From Spirochaetota bacterium (GTDB taxonomy: Bacteria > Spirochaetota > Spirochaetia > Treponematales > UBA12059), in NCBI GenBank assembly GCA_026398615.1, contig JAPLSN010000032.1:1-64000 (forward strand): a stretch of DNA of 64,000 bases. The letters run 5' to 3'. Within the stretch, counting starts at the first letter, position 1. Each line of letters opens with the position of its first letter. The notes beneath the pieces are model-generated. The model searched no databases and had not been told where the DNA came from. It was given only the letters and a program-made list of their open reading frames with translations. Shown here one piece after another: positions 49,754 through 59,167 of the stretch. Position numbers and translations under genes: made by a program.

Positions 49754-52210
49754 TCAGGACTCGGTTTCCCTGATGTGCTCCCTGACGAGCCAGCGGAGCC
49801 GGTCGTCGGTCAGCTTGAGCGGGACGCCGCAGTCGGGGCAGGTGAAGCGGTCGCCGGACAACTGGTCCTTCCGGCAGCCGATGCAGAAGACCTTTCCGCA
49901 GGACGGGCAGGCTCCGGCCGGGGATTCGTCCGGCGGCATGGCGTGGATCGACGCGGCGCTCTGGAAGGGGATGTTCCTGGGGACCCGCCACCCGCGTTCG
50001 CACGATGCGCAGGAGACCAGTTCGGTCGTGGTTTCGAGGAGTTCAGCGGCGAAGCGCATCCCTCTCGCAGGATCCACTTCCGCGAGGGAGGCGGCCGCCG
50101 CATTGGCCTTGTCGGACAGGCCGCGGGTCAGGTAGTTGCGGGCGAGGGCTTCGCGCGCGGCCGCGTCGGAAGGGTCCGTTTCCACGGCGGAGCGGTACGC
50201 GGTTTCGGCGCGAACCCAGTCGCCGTAGACCGAGGCGACGTCGCCCAGGAGGCGCAGTACGCCGGCGCCCGGGTAAAGCTCGTATGCCCGGCGGAGGGCT
50301 TCCTCGGCGTCGGTCCATCGGTCGAGCGAGCTGCAGCAGGACGCGTAGTTGGCGAGGTAGTCGGATTCGTCGCGGGGAGGGACGACGCCCTTCGCGAGCC
50401 GTATGGCCTTGGAGTATTCGAACGCAGCTTCCTCGATCCGGCCGGCGGCGACGAGGACGTTGCCGCGCTGGTTGAGACAGGCCGGGTCGTCGGGGAACGC
50501 GGAAAGCGCCGCGAGGGCTTCGTCGGCGAGTCCCTGCCGGGACAGGGCTTCGGCCAGGTTGACGGCGGGAGAACTTTCCCCGGGCAGGGCTTCGCGCGCC
50601 ATGCGGAGGGACTTGGCCGCGCCCTCGTGGTCGCCCTTCGCCGAGAGGAATTGGCCTTCCAGGTTGCGGATCCATCCGTCGGCCGGCGCGAGCCCGACGG
50701 CCTTCGCGAGCTGTTCGGACGGATCGTCCCCGGACAGGAAGAGGGCTTCGGCCAGGCGGAAGCGGTAGAGCGGGGCTTCCGGCTCCATCGCGACGGCGGC
50801 GGCGAGATGGAGGACCGCGTCCTTGCGGTTCCCGCGATCGGACAGGATGATCCCGTACAGGTAGCGGAGCGCCGAATCCTCGTGGCCTATCCGGAACAGG
50901 CGCTCGATCGACGCGGCGGCCTGGTCGTACTTTCCCTCGCCGAACAGGACCTTGGCCGATATCGCACCCGTGCCCGGATCATCCGGTTTCAAGGCTTCGA
51001 GCCGCTCCAGGCATTCGGCCAGGTCGTCGAAGTCGTTCTGGTCGAAGAAGCCCCTCGCGGCGCGGAGGAATGCGACAGCCGCACCCTCAGGATCCCCGGC
51101 GCGCTCGCGGGAACGCGCTTCGTTGAGTGAAAAGAGAGGCATCCCCGGTTCCAGTTCGGCGGCGCTGCCGTACGCCGCGGCCGCTTTTTCGATGAGCCCC
51201 AGGTTCGCGTACGCGTGTCCGAGCAGGTTGGACAGGCGGGGACTGGACGCGACGCGGCCGGGATCGGCTTCGAGCTCGTCGCGGAGGTCCAGGAATCTGC
51301 CGCGCAGGTAGAGGAGGTTGGCCCGTTCCTCGCGCGCGCCGCCGTGGCCCGGTTCCGCGTGCAGGCAGGCATCCAGGGCTTCCTCCGCCTCTTCGTGGAG
51401 GCCGAGCGCGATGGCGCATTCCGCCTTGAGGAACGAGGCTGACGCGTCGGGGGAGCGGTCGCGGCCGGCCTTGCGCAGCTCCACGATCGCGGGGAGGGGT
51501 TCGCCCATGGCGAGGAAGGTTCCCGCGAGCCTGACGCGTTGGGCGGGATCGACCGGCGCCGCGGCGGTCAGCCGGTAGTAGAGCGCCTCGACGTCGACCG
51601 GGCGCGACTCCAGGAAGAGGGATTCGAGGACGAAACCCGCGCGGTCGCGTTCTCCGTAATTCTGTCCGGCGAAGGCCAGCGAACCGGAGCCCACCGTGTC
51701 GTCATCGCCCTCGCACGCCCAGCGGTCGTTCACGAGGACGACGTAGCGCGAGCCCCGCGCGATGATCGTGAGGCCGACGGCGGCGCCCGGCGGCTCGGGG
51801 CATTCGGTCCACGCCACGACAGGGTGGGGCTTCCCGTTGAAGACCGCGTCGATCCTGACATAGCCCGCGCTGGAGACGAGGACGTAGGCGAAGTCGCGCT
51901 CGCCGGTTTTCCTGAAGATGAAGCCGGCGGCGGAACGGCCGTTCGCCGGATCGAAGAGGATTTCCGCCTCGAGCACGAAATCGTCGTAGCGGCGCAGGGG
52001 GATTTCCGCCCAGGCGAAGAGGTCGGGCTTGCGGATCTCGAGCGCGAAGCCCCCACGGCCGCAGGACGCGGAATACCGCTCCTCGTCGATGGTTTCGAAG
52101 CGCACGAGCTCCGGAACGGAAAGTTCCGCGATCCATCCCTCGCGGACGATCTCGTCGGGATCGACCTCGACGGGTTTCTTCGCGAACAGGTTTCTCAGGA
52201 ACTTGAACAT
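49754..52210 (-). CDS. Large TPR protein with N-terminal jelly-roll-like domain and C-terminal zinc ribbons
   Basis: The 818-residue protein has no signal peptide. Residues about 25-210 are beta-rich (FALEIRKPDLFAWAEIPLRRY, YVLVSSAGYVRIDAVFNG, YVVLVNDRWACEGDDD) and resemble a LamG/DUF1080-type jelly roll. About 225-720 are TPR repeats (pattern LGLHEEAEEALDACLHAEP; LGLIEKAAAAYGSAAELEP). The C-terminus has Cys pairs CASC, CPSC, CIGC and CPDC, which should hold zinc ribbons. This mix suggests a cytoplasmic scaffold that binds a partner through the ribbons. No known family fits the whole. GGGAG precedes ATG 52210. Confidence 0.75.
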   Translation of the reverse strand: MFKFLRNLFAKKPVEVDPDEIVREGWIAELSVPELVRFETIDEERYSASCGRGGFALEIRKPDLFAWAEIPLRRYDDFVLEAEILFDPANGRSAAGFIFRKTGERDFAYVLVSSAGYVRIDAVFNGKPHPVVAWTECPEPPGAAVGLTIIARGSRYVVLVNDRWACEGDDDTVGSGSLAFAGQNYGERDRAGFVLESLFLESRPVDVEALYYRLTAAAPVDPAQRVRLAGTFLAMGEPLPAIVELRKAGRDRSPDASASFLKAECAIALGLHEEAEEALDACLHAEPGHGGAREERANLLYLRGRFLDLRDELEADPGRVASSPRLSNLLGHAYANLGLIEKAAAAYGSAAELEPGMPLFSLNEARSRERAGDPEGAAVAFLRAARGFFDQNDFDDLAECLERLEALKPDDPGTGAISAKVLFGEGKYDQAAASIERLFRIGHEDSALRYLYGIILSDRGNRKDAVLHLAAAVAMEPEAPLYRFRLAEALFLSGDDPSEQLAKAVGLAPADGWIRNLEGQFLSAKGDHEGAAKSLRMAREALPGESSPAVNLAEALSRQGLADEALAALSAFPDDPACLNQRGNVLVAAGRIEEAAFEYSKAIRLAKGVVPPRDESDYLANYASCCSSLDRWTDAEEALRRAYELYPGAGVLRLLGDVASVYGDWVRAETAYRSAVETDPSDAAAREALARNYLTRGLSDKANAAAASLAEVDPARGMRFAAELLETTTELVSCASCERGWRVPRNIPFQSAASIHAMPPDESPAGACPSCGKVFCIGCRKDQLSGDRFTCPDCGVPLKLTDDRLRWLVREHIRETES

Positions 52211-52383
52211 CAGGGACTCCCGCGCCGCGCCTGTCGCGCGGCCGCCATAGTAGCGCGGGAGCCGTCGGGGACGCAAGGGCGGCGGATCTCCTCGGCCACC
52301 GGTTTCACCCCGCGTTGAAACAGGGGATGAAGCGGTATAGAGTAATGGGTTGGATGCCGTCACAGGAGGCAGGAGGATTAGCC

Positions 52384-54414
52384 ATGCGTGCATGCAGGGC
52401 CGTTATTGCGGCGCTCGCCATTTTTTTGCTGTGCACCTGCGGCGGCGACAGGAAACCGCCCGACGGAGACATGCCTGCGGGTACCCGGCCGGCGACTGAA
52501 TCCGCCCGGCCTCCCGCCGCCGAAGCGGAACGACCCGCGTCGGCCAGGCCCACCGTCGCCTACGTCGAGGGCGACGTACGGCGCGGCTCCGGAGGCTCGT
52601 GGTCGGCGCTCGCCATCGGCGACGCCGTCGGGAACGGGGAAACGGTGCGGACCGGGAAGGACGGCGTATGCGAATTGTCCTTCAGTGGCCGCGCCGTCGT
52701 CAGGATCCAGCCTGACAGCCAGGCCACCGTGACGGACGCCTGGCTCGAATCCGGTGCCACGAAAGTCAGGATAGCCCTGGCCGCCGGTACCGTCTACAAC
52801 AAGGTCGACAAGCTCCTCGGGGGCGATTCGTACAACGTGGCGACCGACCACGGCATTGCGGGCGTCCGCGGGACGGAGTTCACCGTGTCCGCCGGCAGGG
52901 AAGGCACCACGAAGGTCGCGGTCAGGAGGGGAACGGTGACCGTCCTCGTGCGCTCCCGATCAGTCGACGCGCTCCTCGAGGAGGCCAGGGGCAACCTGCT
53001 CGCGCGCATCGCCATGGAAACGGCCGTGCTCCTCGCACCGCGCGTCGGGGAAAACCAGGAACTTGTCGTCGGCGCAACGGCCATGGCCGCTGCCGAAGCC
53101 TCCGCAAGGCCCGTCGCCGCGGAGCTGGCGTCGACGCCGCCGGTCGAAACCCCCGACGCGGGGGATTTCCTGGCGGCCATTCCCGCCGAGCCCCGTGAAA
53201 CGATCATTCCCCCTGCAGCGGCCGAAAAGGCGGCGAAGGTCCGCGGCGAAGCCGGCAGGCGCTTCGCGAAGCCTCCCGCGACGCCGGTGAAAGCCGGGGC
53301 CGCCACGCGGAAGGAGTTCCTGCGCTTCGACGAGATGAAGACGCCGGTATCGGGCGGACCCGAATCCCCCGGAAGCTCGGAGGCGCCCGGCGAAGGGAGT
53401 TCCGGCGCGGCAGTCGCGGCCGGGAAGGAAAAACCCGGAAAGGCTCCATACGACGAATACGCGGTTTCGCGGTGGCAACTCACCGGGTCGATCACCCAGC
53501 TCCCCGGCGCGGCGACCTTCCTGTGCGCGGACAACAAGGGGACGGTCTTCGCGCTGACGCCGGACGGCAGGCCCCTCTGGTCGGTGCCGACGGCGAACAA
53601 GGGTTCCGACCGCGGCTACCCGGTCACCTTCAAGGGGGCCGTCTACTACTCCGGCGGCGCCGAGTTCCTCATTATCGACGGCGCGTCGGGCGACGTGCGC
53701 GCCCGGACGCCGCTTGAACCGAACCGCTCGCACGTTTTCGGGTCGAGGGTCGTTCCCTTCCCCAACGCGCTCCTCTTTCCGACGAACGACGGCATGGACG
53801 TCCTCGATCCAGTCGGAGGCGCCGTCCAGCGGAGCATCCCCGTGGCCGACGGCACCGGAATGACTCCCGCGAACTACCAGGGCATGGCGGCCATCGTGAA
53901 CAACAAGGGCGTGTTCATGCTCATCGACGTGGCGGACGGCCGCGTGGTCATGCAGGTTCCGACGAACGCGGTCCAGCCGATCGCCCTGGCGCCGCGCACC
54001 TTCGAGGACAAGGCCGTGTTCGCCGACCGCAAGGGCCTCATCGTACTCGTGGACCTGACTGCGGGCACCGTGGCCTGGGAACGGAAGATTCCGGAGGGCG
54101 TGTTCAGCGACGTCGAGATCAACAGGGAGGGCGTGTTCGCCTTCGGGAAGTCGAGCATTTTCGGGTATCGGCTGGACGGGTCGGCGGCCATGGAGACGAT
54201 CACCGGCGTGACGGCCCCGCCACTGCTGTCGCGCGGCATGCTGTATTACGGGACCGGCGACAGGGAATTCATCGTCGCGGAAACCAGTCCGTGGCGGATC
54301 GTCAGGCGGATCAAGATCGGCGAAACCGTGTCCACCCGGCCCTTGCTCGGCGACGGCTGCCTCTACGTCGGGACGAAGTCCGGCAAGATCCTCAGGATCG
54401 ACGTGAACGGCTAG
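52384..54414 (+). CDS. FecR-domain lipoprotein with PQQ-like beta-propeller
   Basis: The 676-residue protein has a lipoprotein signal (ALAIFLLCTC), then a FecR domain (about 60-200: VAYVEGDVRRGSGGSWSALAIGDAVGNGETVRTG; DHGIAGVRGTEFTVS). A low-complexity Ala/Pro linker follows, and a C-terminal PQQ-like propeller (VFALTPDGRPLWSVPT; LIDVADGRVVMQVPTN; VLVDLTAGTVAWERKIP; LYVGTKSGKILRIDVNG). FecR domains in lone lipoproteins often act as extracellular binding modules, not iron regulators. AGGAGG lies before ATG 52384. The last codons overlap the convergent SDR gene by 4 bases. Confidence 0.82.
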   Translation: MRACRAVIAALAIFLLCTCGGDRKPPDGDMPAGTRPATESARPPAAEAERPASARPTVAYVEGDVRRGSGGSWSALAIGDAVGNGETVRTGKDGVCELSFSGRAVVRIQPDSQATVTDAWLESGATKVRIALAAGTVYNKVDKLLGGDSYNVATDHGIAGVRGTEFTVSAGREGTTKVAVRRGTVTVLVRSRSVDALLEEARGNLLARIAMETAVLLAPRVGENQELVVGATAMAAAEASARPVAAELASTPPVETPDAGDFLAAIPAEPRETIIPPAAAEKAAKVRGEAGRRFAKPPATPVKAGAATRKEFLRFDEMKTPVSGGPESPGSSEAPGEGSSGAAVAAGKEKPGKAPYDEYAVSRWQLTGSITQLPGAATFLCADNKGTVFALTPDGRPLWSVPTANKGSDRGYPVTFKGAVYYSGGAEFLIIDGASGDVRARTPLEPNRSHVFGSRVVPFPNALLFPTNDGMDVLDPVGGAVQRSIPVADGTGMTPANYQGMAAIVNNKGVFMLIDVADGRVVMQVPTNAVQPIALAPRTFEDKAVFADRKGLIVLVDLTAGTVAWERKIPEGVFSDVEINREGVFAFGKSSIFGYRLDGSAAMETITGVTAPPLLSRGMLYYGTGDREFIVAETSPWRIVRRIKIGETVSTRPLLGDGCLYVGTKSGKILRIDVNG

Positions 54415-55178
54415 AGAGCCGTCCAGCCTCCGTCGACGAGGAGCAGGGTGCCCGTGATCATGTCGGCGGCATCGGAAGCCAGGAACATGACGGCGCCAGC
54501 CACGTCACGGATCGTCGCGACGCGGCCGCGGGGGATGTTCGCCAGCACTCCCGCCAGGAAATCCGGGTCGTCGAGCCGCTCGGCCGTCCCCGGTGTGCGG
54601 ACGAAGGTCGGCCCCACGCAGTTGACGGTCACGCCACGCTTCGACCATTCGACGGCGAGGACCTTGGTCAGCATGTTCAACCCGCCTTTCGAGGCGCAGT
54701 AGACCGATTCCCCGGGGATGGCGACGACGGAAGCCTGGGAACTGATGTTGACGATCCGGCCATGCCCCTGTTCCAGCATGATCCTGCCCGCCGCCTGGCA
54801 GCAGAAGAACGTTCCCTTGAGGTTGAGGTCCATCATGCGATCCCAATCCGATTCGGTGATGTCCGTGGCCGGCATCGGGTTGCCCATGCCGGCGTTGTTG
54901 ACCAGGATGTCGATTTTCCCCGTTTCCAGGCGAATCCGCGCGAAAACGTCCCCGATCATCCCCACGTCCCGGTTGTCCATCACGAAAGCGTCGCAGGCGC
55001 CGCCGTCCCGTACGATCTCTTGGGCCAGGGACAGCAATTCCGCTTCGGTCCGCGCGACGGCCGCGACGCGGGCTCCCTGTTTCGCGAATTCCAGGGCGAG
55101 CCCGCGTCCGATGCCCCTGCTGGCGCCGGTGATCACGGCGACTTTCCCTTCGAGGCCGAATGACGGTTCACCATTCAT
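54411..55178 (-). CDS. Short-chain dehydrogenase/reductase
   Basis: The 255-residue protein is a classical SDR: the NAD(P) motif TGASRGIG (17-24), NNAGMG, catalytic Ser in VNISSQAS, and YCASKGG with the Tyr-Lys pair (about 160-164). The C-terminal TGTLLLVDGGWTAL is also typical. Members reduce sugars, keto-acyl or alcohol substrates; the Asp/Arg pattern after strand 2 (VARTEAE) suggests NADP, but the substrate cannot be told. AAGGAG precedes ATG 55178. It is downstream of pfp on the same strand, 91 bases away. Confidence 0.88.
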   Translation of the reverse strand: MNGEPSFGLEGKVAVITGASRGIGRGLALEFAKQGARVAAVARTEAELLSLAQEIVRDGGACDAFVMDNRDVGMIGDVFARIRLETGKIDILVNNAGMGNPMPATDITESDWDRMMDLNLKGTFFCCQAAGRIMLEQGHGRIVNISSQASVVAIPGESVYCASKGGLNMLTKVLAVEWSKRGVTVNCVGPTFVRTPGTAERLDDPDFLAGVLANIPRGRVATIRDVAGAVMFLASDAADMITGTLLLVDGGWTAL

Positions 55179-55269
55179 GGCGGCTCCTTGCCGAAAAAAC
55201 CCAACACAAAGTCGATCCGGCGGTCCGGAGCCGACGACGCCCCACCATTGGAACGCCGCAAATCCATTT

Positions 55270-56931
55270 TTACTTTTTCAGGCTCTCGAGGCGCAGGGTT
55301 TCCGTGACGGCGTTGCACACCTCGTCGGGGCCGAAGTACTGGATGGCTCCCGGGTAACGGTAGCAGGTCTCGACGGCCCACTCGTCGCGGGCGGCGGCGA
55401 AAACCCCGAAGGGGGCGGCGTCGAGCCCGACGAGGGCCTTGCGGATGACGGGTTTTTCCTCGCCGTGCCGCTTTTCCAGGTTCATCATCATCGTGAGGGG
55501 GATGCCGCCCGCGACCCACTCGGCGGCGGGTGCGGTGAGGTTGCGCACCGAGGAGAGGTAGCCCGAGAGGCCGTTCGCGATGAGCACGAAGGCGGCGAAG
55601 CCGAGGGAGTAGCAGTAGTCGGCGTCGAAGTTGGAGGGGAAGGCGCAGCGGCCCTCGTAGCCGAAGAAGTGGTTCTGCGCGCTCCACGTGCCCCTGTAGG
55701 TTCCAGCGGCCTTCATCGCGGCGAGCCGGTTTTCCACCATGGATATCAACAGCTTCTCGGTTTCGATGCGGGACACCTGGACGTTGCCGTGCGGGTCGCG
55801 GTCCATGATGAGCTGGCGGCGGATGTCCCCGGGGAGGCTGTCGTAGACGGCGCGGGCGGCGGGCGCCAGCCTGCCGGATACGAAGGCGGTGCGCGCGCCG
55901 TCGTCGGAAAGCGCGGCGTAGGCGGCGGCCTCGCGGGCGAGGAGGTCGTTGAGCTCCGCGATGAGGGTCTTGAACTCCGGTACGAACTCGACGAGGCCTT
56001 CCGGCACGAGGACGACGCCGAAGTTGAACCCCCTGTCCGCGCGCCTGACGATGGGATCGCACACCGCGTCCACGACCTGGGTCAGTGTCATGCCTTTGGC
56101 CTCGATCTCCTCGGAGACCAGGGCGACGTTGGGCCGGGTCTGAAGGGCCACCTCGAGGGTGATGTGGCTGGCCGACCTGCCCATGAGCTTCACGAAGTGC
56201 CAGTACTTGCGGGCGGAATTGGCGTCGCGCTCGATATTGCCGACCAGCTCGGCGTAGGTCTTGGTGGCGGTGTCGAATCCGAAGCTGGCTTCGATGTACT
56301 CGTTCTTGAGGTCGCCGTCGATGGTCTTCGGCGCGCCTATGACCGAGATCGCCTCGCCGCGGGACTTGAAGAACTCGGCGAGCAGGGCCGCGTTCGTGTT
56401 GGAATCGTCGCCGCCGATGACGACGACCGCGTCGAGGCCATGGCGCTTCGCCGTCCGAAGCGCCTTCTCGAACTGCTCCGGCGTCTCGATCTTGGTGCGG
56501 CCGGAGCCGATGATGTCGAAGCCGCCGGTGTTGCGGTAGCCTTCCACGAGTTCGGCGGTGATCTCCACGTTCAGGTCGTCGACCAGGCCGGAAGGGCCGC
56601 CCGAGAAGCCGACCAGGCGCGAGCCAGGGTTGCCTTTTTTCAGGCCATCGAAGAGGCCGGCGATGACGTTGTGGCCGCCGGGGGCCTGGCCGCCGGAGAG
56701 GATGACGCCGACGACGAGAGGGCGGCGGTTGCCGCGGTTGGGCTTGGCGACGAAGGTGGCGATCGGCGCGCCGTAGCTCAGCTTGAAGATGTTCCGGAGT
56801 TCGGCGCGGTCGTCGACGGCTTCGGTCGGTTTGCCGAGCTCGATTCCGATCGAGTCCACGTTTCCCCGCAGGACGGCGGGCAGCTTGGGCTGGTAGCTGT
56901 AACGGGCTTTCTGGAGCGGGGAGATATCCAT
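55270..56931 (-). CDS. pfp: PPi-dependent 6-phosphofructokinase (long type)
   Basis: The 553-residue enzyme has GGQAPGGHN (80-88), GGDDS (173-177) and PKTIDGD (about 206). GGDDS in place of GGDGS is the mark of pyrophosphate-dependent enzymes, since the Asp blocks ATP. The length matches the long group found in spirochaetes such as Borrelia and in plants. It phosphorylates fructose 6-phosphate with pyrophosphate, reversibly, saving ATP in glycolysis. A candidate promoter TTCTTG-17-TAGAAT is seen upstream on the minus strand, near 57000-56975. Confidence 0.93.
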   Translation of the reverse strand: MDISPLQKARYSYQPKLPAVLRGNVDSIGIELGKPTEAVDDRAELRNIFKLSYGAPIATFVAKPNRGNRRPLVVGVILSGGQAPGGHNVIAGLFDGLKKGNPGSRLVGFSGGPSGLVDDLNVEITAELVEGYRNTGGFDIIGSGRTKIETPEQFEKALRTAKRHGLDAVVVIGGDDSNTNAALLAEFFKSRGEAISVIGAPKTIDGDLKNEYIEASFGFDTATKTYAELVGNIERDANSARKYWHFVKLMGRSASHITLEVALQTRPNVALVSEEIEAKGMTLTQVVDAVCDPIVRRADRGFNFGVVLVPEGLVEFVPEFKTLIAELNDLLAREAAAYAALSDDGARTAFVSGRLAPAARAVYDSLPGDIRRQLIMDRDPHGNVQVSRIETEKLLISMVENRLAAMKAAGTYRGTWSAQNHFFGYEGRCAFPSNFDADYCYSLGFAAFVLIANGLSGYLSSVRNLTAPAAEWVAGGIPLTMMMNLEKRHGEEKPVIRKALVGLDAAPFGVFAAARDEWAVETCYRYPGAIQYFGPDEVCNAVTETLRLESLKK

Positions 56932-57064
56932 GGTTCGGCTCCTCGATGGTTGGTTCGACGGGCGGGAGCCCGTGCCTCCATTCTATCAGGACGGTGAGAA
57001 AGCAAGAAGGGGGTTCCAGGAATCAAGGAGGGTCTCGGGCGGACCCGACCGCCCCCGGGGAGCC

Positions 57065-58210
57065 TCAGTCCACGGGGATTTCCCCGGTCTGCAGGGGGCG
57101 AAGGATGCGTACGCCGACTTCCGAGGTGGGTACGACCTTGTCCTTGCCTTCCGGGGTCTTTTCGCCGTGGACCTGGACGATCGGGTAACGAGGGTTTTCG
57201 GAGCTGACGTCGATGACGACGGCCTTCTTGCCGCTCGTGAGGAGGACCCAGCTTCCGATGGGGTAGATCGAAAGAGTGTAGACGAGGGCCTTGATCACGG
57301 TGTCGTCGTATCGCTTGCCTTCGTTCTTGAGGATGTCCACCATCGCGGCATAGCCGTCCTTGGCCGCCTTGTACGGGCGGCTCGCGGTGACGGCGTCGTA
57401 GGAGCAGGCCACCGCGATGATGCGCGAATAGACCGAGATCTTGTCGCCCGAGAGCCCGCGGGGGTAGCCTGACCCGTTCATGCGCTCGTGGTGCTCGAGC
57501 GCGACGAGGCTGACGGCGAGGGGGAACTGCTTTTCCTTGAGGATATTGTACCCGATGATCGGGTGGGCCATGATGGACTTGCGTTCCTGGGGCGTGAGCT
57601 GGCGGTTGACCATGTAGAGCTGGGGCGGCAGGCGGACCATGCCGATCTCGTGGAGGACGCAGGCCACGCCGAGTTCGATGAGGCGGTGGGTCTGGAGCTT
57701 GAAGAAGGATCCGAGCGCGAGCGCGAGGACGGTGGATCGCGCGGTGTGCGCCACGAGGTAGTTCGCCTTGACCTGGGTCTCGGACATCACCCGGAGGACG
57801 AGCCGGCGGTTTTCCACGATCGTCTCGAGGAGGCCCTTGATGCGGTTGTTGATCTCGATCTGACGGACGTCGCCCTTCGTGACATAATTGTTATAGATGG
57901 AATCCACGTAGGAGGTGAACTGCTCGTAATACTGCCGCATGCGGCCGAGCTGGTCTTCCGCGGGAACCGTCTTTTCGACCGCTTCCGCGGGCGCTTCGAC
58001 GGGATCGCCGAACTCGTCCTCTTCGGGCTTGGGCGTCGATCTGACCGTCCCGTCGCAGAGGACTTCCCGGTAGTCCCATTCGATGAGGCGCGGAATGAGC
58101 CCCTTCGTTATCGGGGTTTCATGGGAGAGGATGATGTACTTGCCGTCGAGATAGGCCGGTTCCGTTACATAGCCGTCCTGCTTCAGGTCCTTGACAGGAA
58201 TCGTGTTCAT
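57065..58210 (-). CDS. HD-GYP-family protein with HE in place of HD
   Basis: The 381-residue protein starts with a DUF3391-like region (IPVKDLKQDGYVTEPAYLDGKYIIL), then an HD-GYP domain. The GYP part is normal (HHERMNGSGYPRG, about 248-260), but the HD dyad is LHEIGM (H187, E188), where canonical members have LHDIGK. The Asp and Lys are changed, so metal binding may be altered. A C-terminal part (PIGSWVLLTSGKKAVVIDVSS) follows, as in other DUF3391/HD-GYP proteins. It may hydrolyse c-di-GMP weakly or act as a receptor. It is divergent from the next gene. Confidence 0.83.
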   Translation of the reverse strand: MNTIPVKDLKQDGYVTEPAYLDGKYIILSHETPITKGLIPRLIEWDYREVLCDGTVRSTPKPEEDEFGDPVEAPAEAVEKTVPAEDQLGRMRQYYEQFTSYVDSIYNNYVTKGDVRQIEINNRIKGLLETIVENRRLVLRVMSETQVKANYLVAHTARSTVLALALGSFFKLQTHRLIELGVACVLHEIGMVRLPPQLYMVNRQLTPQERKSIMAHPIIGYNILKEKQFPLAVSLVALEHHERMNGSGYPRGLSGDKISVYSRIIAVACSYDAVTASRPYKAAKDGYAAMVDILKNEGKRYDDTVIKALVYTLSIYPIGSWVLLTSGKKAVVIDVSSENPRYPIVQVHGEKTPEGKDKVVPTSEVGVRILRPLQTGEIPVD

Positions 58211-58308
58211 GGTCCCCCATTGACCCCCTGTTTGGATGGCGCTACACTCCGGATAAACCGGTCGCGTGCCAAACGAACTCCCCCATTATATTATTGGAGC
58301 GATCCCAG

Positions 58309-59157
58309 ATGAAGTTTAAGACTATTTTCATCCTTTTCAACGCGGTCATCGCGGTATCGTTCTTGTTCGTGTTCCTCGTGCCGCTTTTCCTCCTCGGATC
58401 CGGGTATTCGCTCGCGTTCTGGGCCAGGAACGGGCCGCTCGGGTTCTTCTTCGTCGCGGTCTTCGTCACCCTCAACGCCTTTTTCGCGGCCAACCGCGTC
58501 ATCTTCGCTCTCGTGGAGCGCGAGGACTGGGACGGCCTGTCCGCCTGGCTCGCCGACCGCATTTTCGAAAAGAAACGCTACCGGGCGATGCACGTCCGAT
58601 TCCTCATCAGCACCGCCCTCAACAAGTCGGATCTCGCCATGATCGACCGGCTGGAAGCCGAACTCCGCGAGCACAGACCCGCCCTGCTGTGCAAGAACGC
58701 CGTGCTTTTCGGCGTCGTCTACCTCCTCCGAAACGATCCAGCCGCGGCAGAACGCTTTTTCTCGAGCGTCGTCGGAGCCGGGGACGCCGATAATCCTGGC
58801 TGGCTGGATTTCGATTACGGCTTCAGCCTCGTACTCCAGCGTCGTGAAGGAGAAGCCGTTTCCTGGTTCCGGAAAGCCGCCGCCCGGCGGGACGCGGTGC
58901 TCGTCCTGCTCTCCTCCTACATGCTCGGCACCCTCTGCGCCGCGTCCGCCCCCCAGGGGCCGGAACGCTCCGAGCTGGAAGCCTTCGCGGGGCAGAGGCG
59001 GGACGCGCTCCGCAAGCGTTTCGGGCCGGAACGCTGGAGCCGGGAGATCGAACGGGCGCGGGGCGAGGTGCATATCGTTATCCTGACGAAACTCATCGAC
59101 GAGGCCAGCCGCTGGATGAACGAAAGCGGGTCGAACCCCGCCGCGTCGCCGGCATGA
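58309..59157 (+). CDS. Membrane protein with two N-terminal helices and a TPR-like soluble part
   Basis: The 282-residue protein has two membrane helices at about 6-32 and 40-62 (FILFNAVIAVSFLFVFLVPLFLL; GPLGFFFVAVFVTLNAFFA). About 210 mainly helical residues follow, with repeat-like pairs (LRNDPAAAERFFSSV, LQRREGEAVSWFRKAAARRDAV), resembling two or three TPR units. No family was recognised. ATG 58309 follows GGAG (58295-58299). It is the first gene of a pair with the envelope protein 10 bases downstream and is divergent from the HD-GYP gene; the region between has an AT-rich patch (ATTATATTATT) that may hold the promoter. Confidence 0.72.
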   Translation: MKFKTIFILFNAVIAVSFLFVFLVPLFLLGSGYSLAFWARNGPLGFFFVAVFVTLNAFFAANRVIFALVEREDWDGLSAWLADRIFEKKRYRAMHVRFLISTALNKSDLAMIDRLEAELREHRPALLCKNAVLFGVVYLLRNDPAAAERFFSSVVGAGDADNPGWLDFDYGFSLVLQRREGEAVSWFRKAAARRDAVLVLLSSYMLGTLCAASAPQGPERSELEAFAGQRRDALRKRFGPERWSREIERARGEVHIVILTKLIDEASRWMNESGSNPAASPA

Positions 59158-59167
59158 AGGGGGCGCG

